A DNA stretch of 64,000 bases from Pycnopodia helianthoides. Its lineage: Eukaryota; Echinodermata; Asteroidea; Forcipulatida; Asteriidae. Position numbers and translations under genes: made by a program. This document shows positions 59,010-64,000 of this stretch, one piece after another (position 1 is the stretch's first letter; each line of letters opens with the position of its first letter). The stretch is from assembly GCA_032158295.1 (NCBI GenBank), contig CM063243.1:13732931-13796930 (forward strand). The letters are read 5' to 3'. Under the pieces are notes generated by a model. The model searched no databases. It saw only the letters and a program-made list of their open reading frames with translations, and had not been told where the DNA came from.

Positions 59010-59265
59010 AAAAAGAGCCCGGAGCCAGTAGCCGGAGCCAATAGCCCGGAGCCCAGAGCCCGGAGCCCGGGGCCCAGAGCCCGGAGCCAGTAGCCGGAGC
59101 CAAGAGCCCGGAGCCCGGAGCCCAGAGCCCAGCGCCAAGAGCCCAGAGCCCAGAGCCCGGAGCCAGTAGCCGGACCCAGAGCCCGGAGCCCAGAGCCCGG
59201 AGCCCGGAGCCCGGAGCCCAGAGCCCAGAGCCCAGAGCCCAGAGCCCAGAGCCCAGAGCTTTATT
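59010..59265. repeat. GAGCCC/GAGCCCG minisatellite
   Basis: About 250 bp of six- to seven-base GAGCCCA/GAGCCCG words, with longer GAGCCAGTAGCCG units early on. The left edge (CAACATCAAAAAGAGCCCGG) is homologous to the repeat at 41421. The GSGLWALGSG open frame on the minus strand is an artefact. Confidence 0.95.
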
Positions 59266-60427
59266 ATGACCACCTTATTTTTTTTAAAAAGATTTTCACA
59301 GGTTGTTGTACGGCGTTTTGATTGAAAACTTCAGAACAATACATTCTTCAATAAGATGACACAAGGACTTAGACAAAGTGCTGCCAGTAGAACAAAACTG
59401 GTCTTACGTTTTTCCCCTGGACAGTCAAACGTTTACCTGTTCAGGTTCAGTTCAAGTTCATGACACTAGTAACCCCTCCTGTCAAGACAGTTTGTTAGAT
59501 TGTGCAATCAGGCTTTATTGGAGCAGACAAATGGGCTAATTTAGAGATGAACTTGGAATGATTCAACATTCTTCGCGGTTGGCAATTCGGGGAGAGATGC
59601 CAAACCGTCATCTTGCGGGGGCATGTACACACACACACACACACACGCCCATAAACACAACTGCCGGAGTAGGGGATCGCTGTAGTTTTATGGCTATGCA
59701 GTCTATGCAGAGACTCGCATTCTCAGCATTCTGTAGGTAGTGTGAGCAAGGAGAATGGTAGGCATGCGCCCTCTAGGCTAATGGCTATACTCCAGCAGCA
59801 GGTAAGCTGACGGACACCAGATCATGGGACGGGAGTTGACGAGCTTACGCAAGAGCTCACTCTGGCCTGATCAAGCACGCTGAAATTTGATAAAGGACGT
59901 CGCACCAATTGTTTTACTTTAAATATACGACGCTTAAAAGCTGTCCACTGCTGTTTATTAAGGTGTGCCGGCACACAAACTGAGCACCTCTTTGAAATTG
60001 TTCTTTTTTAAATATTTATTTTCAAATATGTATTGTTTTGTTTTTGGATGAATGATGCTTGTAAAATTTGATAAAGAACTTTGCGTCTTTTCCTCAAATT
60101 GTTTTATACTGTTAAATATAGGCCTATTGAATTTAAAAGCTACCCTCTTTTTATTTTATTAAGGTGTGCCGGCACCACCTGAACACCCTTTTTGAAATTG
60201 TTGTGTTTTTTTAATGTTATTTTAATTTGGGTTGAACAAAGACAAATTAACTAGAGCGGGATATGAATTTTATTTTTCTACAAATAATGCCTAGGCCTAC
60301 TTATAAAAAAAAAATTCAAGATGCATCACTTTGAACCTTGGTATAACTTGCATCGCTACCTATGAGCAGTCGTTTGGTTTTGTTATTTCCAATTCCAGCC
60401 CTCGTTGTAGACTGGTGTTGCCTCCTG

Positions 60428-60629
60428 TGCCCAATTTCATAGCGCATGCGTTAAGCACAGAAAGTAGCTAAGCACAACAAAGTTTGCTTACCAGAAAAAA
60501 AAGGTTACCAACCAACAAACCATGGTTACATGCAATATCTTTTGACTGGTATCCCGCATTATGATCTTGCTGAGCAGAAACGTGTTAAGCAATATTTTCT
60601 GCTTAATGCAGCTCTATGAAATTGGACCC
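60428..60629. mobile_element. GGGCCCAATTTCATAGAGC MITE, copy 5
   Basis: Begins GCCCAATTTCATAGCGCATG and ends CAGCTCTATGAAATTGGACC. Contains AAGTAGCTAAGCACAACAAA, GCTTACCAG and TGACTGGTATCC. Confidence 0.75.
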
Positions 60630-62800
60630 TGGTCAGGTAGTGCCACAACGCGTTTGTCGGCCTACTTGATTGTGTGTTCCCTGGGGGGCTGCGGGTGTTG
60701 GCACCTATCGAGGCCTGAATTTCGACGCTGTTTTACCCACCAATTTTGGTGTGGATTTACTGTACGGGCCCGTAGGGCAGCATGCCGCAACCACAAGAGA
60801 GGGGGGAGGAAACTTACCCAAGACCCGTTTGATTATGTCAATCGTGTAAAATATATACGGTATAGGTGACTGGAGGGAGGGGCGTGGATTTGAGTTCTGT
60901 TGATTGATATATTATTTTCACCACATTGGTATGTCAAAAACTTGATGAAGCATAGTGAGAGGCTAAGGTAAATTACCACACCGATTTTTTTGAAACAACC
61001 AAAATTAGTGTCAATGACTCATTGATTAGTAATTTAACACACTGGATTGTGAAAAATGTGTAAAGGGCAATTTCAGTCAACACCGTCATTTCTAATTGAC
61101 TGAAACTAGTGACTAAAATCGACCGCAGTTGCCACTAGTTTCAGTCATTCAGAGTGAACTTCAATCTAAAACTTTAAGAGCAAAATCAACACTACAGAAT
61201 AAAACAGTAAATGTTGCTATGGGCGCACTAACAGCCGAAGACAAGCAAAGGGATACAAAACACCCAAAGGAGAAGTCAAAGCACTGTCACAAACAAAATC
61301 AGAGACTTTTTGATCGAGATACTTATATTGTTACTGCGGTGGAACGTTTCAAGGGGTTATCTATTTTATCAAGAAGCTCAGATTTGGACGACTGTTTTAT
61401 GAACCTCCCCCCTATTAATGTTCAAACTAACGTACTTGCAGATCTTTTCCAAATAAGTCAAGTGTGGATACAGATAAAACGAAAGGGGAAATTTTCGCAA
61501 AAAAAAACTTTCCAGGAAGGTAGAGTTTCGAGGAACGTTGTGGGGTGTCATCCGTTTCCGCGTTCAGGCTGTTTCCATCGGTTTATTGACTGGCGGTGTA
61601 CCGGGGGAATCGCCGGAGTGAAAGGTGACACTCGAAAATCAAACTCCAAAAAGGGCAAAACGAAAGCGATCGGCTGTCGAGAAGACTGACGACATTTTTG
61701 ACAGCCCGTTATTTATCATTTATTTGTTCTTTTCAAAAGTGGGTGGTTTTAATTTAATGAATGGCAGAATTTCCAAAATAACACGTCTCGTTGTTTGATG
61801 GTTGACTGGATCCAAAGATGGTGAAACAAAGTTAGGGGTAACTTTTGGTGTGTTAATCAAAAGGTATGGTGCTACAGTCTGTTAGATTGAGTTACATACT
61901 TATTCCCATTGTTATTGAAATAGACGCCAGACTTGCCCCTCAGCCGCTGCTTAATTACATTGAATTGAGGGAAGCAAACCCAAGATGATTGTTCCGTGGA
62001 CACAGTCTGAACGTCTGCGAGGAGATACACACACAAGAAGTGACTGCAGAAGAAAAACTGAACGAATACTAATCACAGATAATAATATCATGCAGTTCAC
62101 ACTGCATCACCACATGGTGGCGCTGTTTATAATGCCAAAAGGAAGAGACGTACGACAGGATCTTCAGTGTTATACATTATATAGATCAGCCTTTTCCATA
62201 AATGACAACGTTCATAACAATTTTTAAAACATAAAACAACATTTTTTAAAAGGCAGCCATAAAGCCCATCAGAAGTTCTAGTTTAGATCTTTAGTATACA
62301 CGTGCTTGTATCACTAGTGAAAGAATAAACACGGAGATGTTATTTTGAGATTCAGGTCACGTGGCCCGTTTAATAGACACGCCCATGCGCCACGCCCTTG
62401 TAGCATCCTCCCTGTGTGTTTCTTTCATTTACCTGTCAAAGTTATCCAGGTAGTATTTCCGGTCCTTGACCTTTTACCCTTTATAACCGTTAATAGTGCT
62501 TCATTTTTAAGCATAGAGCCTGTTTGGAAAATGATTATGCAATTACCTAGTTCCGAAAAAGGGTGCGAGAGGGGAGGGGCGTGACTGTACCTCCCATCTC
62601 CTCTCCCATCTCCAGGTGCCCATGGAGGTGTGTAGAACTCAAACCACCACCTCGGTAAAAAAAAAAAAAAAAAAAATTACCCCAATCGCATTCATACTGT
62701 AAGGCCGTGTGTTCCCGGAAGGTCCACACTCGGTATAGTAGCACAAGCTCCACTTGGCAGCGGCACAGCATAGTTTACAAAAAGGGGGAGGAGAGAGCTC
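60630..62800. other. Intergenic, no gene supported
   Basis: A 186-codon frame at 61129-61689 begins only at TTG and has no signature or splice partner. A poly-A run of about 21 lies near 62657. Nothing else is supportable. Confidence 0.4.
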
Positions 62801-62819
62801 GAGAGAGAGAAAGAGAGAC

Positions 62820-63447
62820 CAACGGCCCCCTTTGCGTGGTCTCCCATGCCCAAATTCCCAGATGCTAATCCGACGACAGCTCGGCGCTATTGCAATCAAC
62901 TCAAACTAATCTCAGTCGGGCATCCGTGTCACCGAGCCTCCGCGACGCGCGTCCCGATCCGCCGCCCCGTCCGGGCCCCCTGTTTACTGCCTGATCGTCG
63001 CCAAAAGCTGGTTTACAGTCAACATTGGATGAGTAACGTTATAGAGTTTGGGCTCACTCACCCCGATCAGAAAGAGCGGCACACTTTAAAAAGCAACCTG
63101 CCTCGCCGGCTGACGCTCATTCAGATCGCAACGAGCCTCTGGTACGGATGGATCAGCAGTCGTGCTTCGTCAACATTCATGGATGATATTTTTTGAGTAG
63201 ATTATAAACCATAGCTTCATTTTTTCTCCAATGGGATCCGAGTGACTCGACACGAGACTATCTTCATGAATTGGCTACAGGTGACGCTTATCCGTCAAGA
63301 CAGAGTTGCAATACAAAGTGTGGTTTGAAGTTGGTGCTGTGAAACAAGTTGCTCTTCTCCGAGATTGCTGAGGTTTTTCTTAAGGATAGTCGTCTTCTCC
63401 TTGGATACGATGAGTGGAGTCTACAGACATCTCATAATGTTCTCCAG
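62820..63447 (+). promoter_or_regulatory. CpG-rich segment and candidate first exon
   Basis: A CG-rich stretch (62880-63000, with CGCGACGCGCG) precedes AT-balanced leader-like sequence and an ATG at 63410 reading MSGVYRHLIMFS up to CAG|GTTAGT at 63447. This looks like a promoter and first exon of a plus-strand gene that continues beyond the window, but no downstream exon is visible. Confidence 0.25.
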
Positions 63448-64000
63448 GTTAGTGCAATATAATAGTCACACCTTCACTTGCTCTAGGAACACTAACAAGT
63501 TATTAAACGCGTCCAAAAGAGTGAGCTAGAATTGTGTTTCTCTCTTTCTATTTTTTGTTTGTTTTTTGTTTTGTAGCAGGCATAGTACTTACAATTACTG
63601 TTTGGTCTCACACGGAATTGTGTCTTGAATATACCTGCGCCGGTATGTCACTGCCATAAAGAAGAAAACTGTTCTTAGTGGCGTTAGTGAACACGTGTTT
63701 AGCCTTATGTTTCTACCCACAGGCTTGTAAAATCTTGTCAAGTTTTGAAGGAGATAATGACACCAAGACACACACGCACAGTGTGGGTGAGGCCCTAAAT
63801 GGCCTCTAGTTATTTAAAGAAAACCATTTAATTACAATAATTTTAACAAGTCACTCCATGTTTTTGTTGTACGGTGTGGAGCACATGCTCAAAACAGCAA
63901 TGACCTTGCGTCTCCAAAATAACTCGCACCCCTGTTGGTGTTCAAGGCGGACCTTTTTACGTTCCTAAATTGAGTTACATTAGCCCTGTAATTTTTCTCG

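Noticed and set aside
58992..59273. Gly/Ala/Leu repeat protein (GSGLWALGSG)
   Set aside because: Translation of the GAGCCC minisatellite.
61129..61689. 186-codon plus-strand frame
   Set aside because: Begins at TTG, low-complexity basic composition, no splice context and no family signature. Chance is likely.

Overview
The window is animal nuclear DNA, most likely from an invertebrate deuterostome and probably an echinoderm such as a sea star. It is AT-rich, with small phase-consistent exons, canonical GT-AG introns of 0.3-4 kb and very many short interspersed elements. The echinoderm call is an inference from gene content and repeat style, not a database result. Most open frames of 60-100 codons here are chance frames. 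The real coding content was recovered by following splice sites and protein-family signatures.

Region 1 (1-24 kb) holds a divergent gene pair. On the minus strand, running off the left edge, is a PHF7/G2E3-type zinc-finger protein: an extended PHD followed by two RING/PHD-like modules and a long basic tail, nine exons seen. On the plus strand is a complete syntaxin-5 (STX5) in eight coding exons (350 aa), the Golgi/ER Qa-SNARE. The roughly 0.9-2 kb between them contains a perfect CRE and a candidate untranslated STX5 first exon. The STX5 start region carries an overlapping upstream ORF and an internal methionine, which suggests the long/short isoform system known in mammals.

Region 2 (24-35.9 kb) has no gene I can support. 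It holds several TTAA-bounded MITEs, a SINE fragment, a minisatellite and CRE-bearing repeats. Region 3 (35.9-39.7 kb) has an unrecognised acidic Gly/Asp-rich, probably secreted protein with a possible one-base frame disruption near its start and a candidate separate terminal exon. Region 4 (39.7-47.7 kb) is intergenic with MITEs and a twin-CRE cluster.

Region 5 (47.7-50.9 kb) is a complete seven-exon gene for the neuroendocrine chaperone 7B2 (secretogranin V, SCG5; 245 aa). It has two unusual features: a symmetrical, cysteine-bearing 96-nt exon inserted between the conserved PPNPCP and NTAEF blocks, and two basic-site-flanked segments that both carry the VAKKSP inhibitor-like core.

Region 6 (51-64 kb) is intergenic: MITEs, a GAGCCC minisatellite that grew inside a dispersed repeat, palindromes, GC-rich islands, and a weak candidate first exon of another gene at 63.4 kb. 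The genes serve the secretory pathway (STX5, 7B2, the secreted acidic protein) and chromatin/ubiquitin biology (PHF7-like). I see no evidence that they form a functional cluster.
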